Of a DNA stretch of 64,000 nucleotides, positions 63,180 through 64,000 are shown one piece after another. A model generated the notes under the pieces. That model did no database searches and was not told the DNA's origin. It worked only from the letters and a program-made list of their open reading frames with translations. This stretch comes from Notospermus geniculatus. Lineage: Eukaryota > Nemertea > Pilidiophora > Heteronemertea > Lineidae. Each line of letters opens with the position of its first letter. The stretch's first letter is position 1. A program made the translations under genes and the position numbers. The stretch is from positions 24,122 through 88,121 of the forward strand of contig NMRB01000024.1 of the NCBI GenBank assembly GCA_002633025.1. Reading direction: 5' to 3'.

Positions 63180-63714
63180 TAGGCCTTTTTACACGGTGCT
63201 GGTGCGTCCCTGATCGAGACTAGATCGAGGAGGGTTCGGTTATTTTTTCTTGTGTAAAAGCGAAACAACTGACCTCCACCTTCCTCGGGCCAGTGCAGTT
63301 CGCCGCGTGAGTCTCGGGAAGGTGGAGGTAGGTGCAGGCCGGTTATTCTCTCCTGTAGCGAACCGACATCCACCGGCCTCGTGCGGGATTGAGCACGCTA
63401 CCTGAATGACATCACTTGCGTACTTGTTCCACCTGTGAAGAAATCACGCGAGATTTCTCAAGCAGTGCTCATGCTATTAGAAGCATGTTTATCGATTTTT
63501 AGTGATGATTTTCGGGAAAATTTTTACTCACGATAACTGTAAATGTTGATACACGCCATCTAGTGGCACGCATTTGAACGAACCGACCTCGAACTAGATC
63601 GAGGCGGGTTACCAAACCCGCAGCGTGTAAAAGCGATCAATCCATCCTGAACCGAACCCGCCCGAGGAGGGTGGCGGTAGGTTTCCGCGAACCCGCACCG
63701 TGTAAAAAGGCCTA
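63180..63714. mobile_element. MITE with TAGGCCTTTTTACACGGTGC termini
   Basis: The terminus TAGGCCTTTTTACACGGTGC and its inverse (GCACCGTGTAAAAAGGCCTA) bound a 535-bp sequence. Inside, GGTTCGGTT, GGTGGAGGTAGGT and CTAGATCGAGGAGGGTTCGG recur in both orientations. No ORF. Confidence 0.78.
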
Positions 63715-64000
63715 TTGTTGTAAAGAAGTGCTTCATGGGCGCTGGTGCAACGGATACTGAATTGATCATATAAGACTTTCTGAGATTTATTCCTTACGAG
63801 ATAACGATCACGAAAAAATTCATAAACGCCTGGTCTGATTCGTGACCACGGTTAAAGCGATGTGTTCGTAGTGCGTCTCATGAACGAAAACCACTGCGTC
63901 GGGATGGATTGAGAAGAATGAGAGTGTCCAAATCGAAACCTGTAATGTAATAAAAACAGCCATGGAGGCGGCCATTTTGCCCAATTTTGAATAATGCGGC

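Overview
The window is animal nuclear DNA, most likely from a marine invertebrate. The exact phylum cannot be fixed from the sequence. The clues are sparse intron-containing genes, AT-moderate DNA dense in TAGGCCTA and TACATGTA words, a one-exon rhodopsin-family GPCR with two decayed copies, a recognisable first exon of the chaperonin subunit CCT6, C2H2 zinc-finger exons, and a very heavy load of invertebrate-type mobile elements (Ty3/gypsy, BEL, DIRS, LINE, Tc1/mariner and many palindromic MITEs). There are two assembly gaps (22785-23466 and 59725-59959) and single ambiguous bases at 26279, 39759 and 46652.

Layout. 1-6.1 kb holds repeats: a 770-bp tandem duplication, two arrays of AT-rich mini-palindromes, and a 1-kb inverted-repeat element that carries a perfectly dated TTAA palindrome insertion. 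7.0-11.5 kb is a GPCR locus: a pseudogene split by a foldback element, an intact receptor at 8352-9443, and a truncated frameshifted third copy that shares 3' flanking DNA. 11.5-13.9 kb is a nest of palindromic MITEs. 15.8-17.0 kb (minus) carries a predicted secreted protein that has a paralogue at 60.6-62.8 kb; both have an upstream Cys-rich PAN-like piece. 17-25 kb is repeats, an antisense gypsy integrase tail, and a 757-bp foldback element. 27.4-29.9 kb is a dead LINE carrying two more MITEs. 31.6-34.4 kb is further nested inverted-repeat elements.

34.7-60.6 kb is the most unusual part. An inverted-repeat element (X) is interrupted by a mariner-like element (TA target), which is interrupted by an LTR retrotransposon (LTRs 34885-36408 and 56556-58334, target duplication CAAG). 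Inside the LTR pair, gag, protease, the start of RT, and integrase are still legible, but the rest of the interior is replaced by foreign DNA. That DNA includes an antisense BEL fragment, a higher-order tandem array, exon 1 of CCT6, an unidentified minus-strand ORF, a DIRS element with reverse transcriptase and tyrosine recombinase, and a cluster of seven minus-strand zinc-finger exons.

Each zinc-finger exon at 49.9-55.9 kb has its own phase-0 acceptor, two C2H2 fingers and its own stop codon, and a decayed eighth copy is present. This is the layout expected of mutually exclusive alternative last exons of one transcription-factor gene whose shared 5' exons lie outside the window. It is the best candidate here for an undescribed system. 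How host exons came to lie between two LTRs, by real mosaicism or by misassembly, is the main open question.
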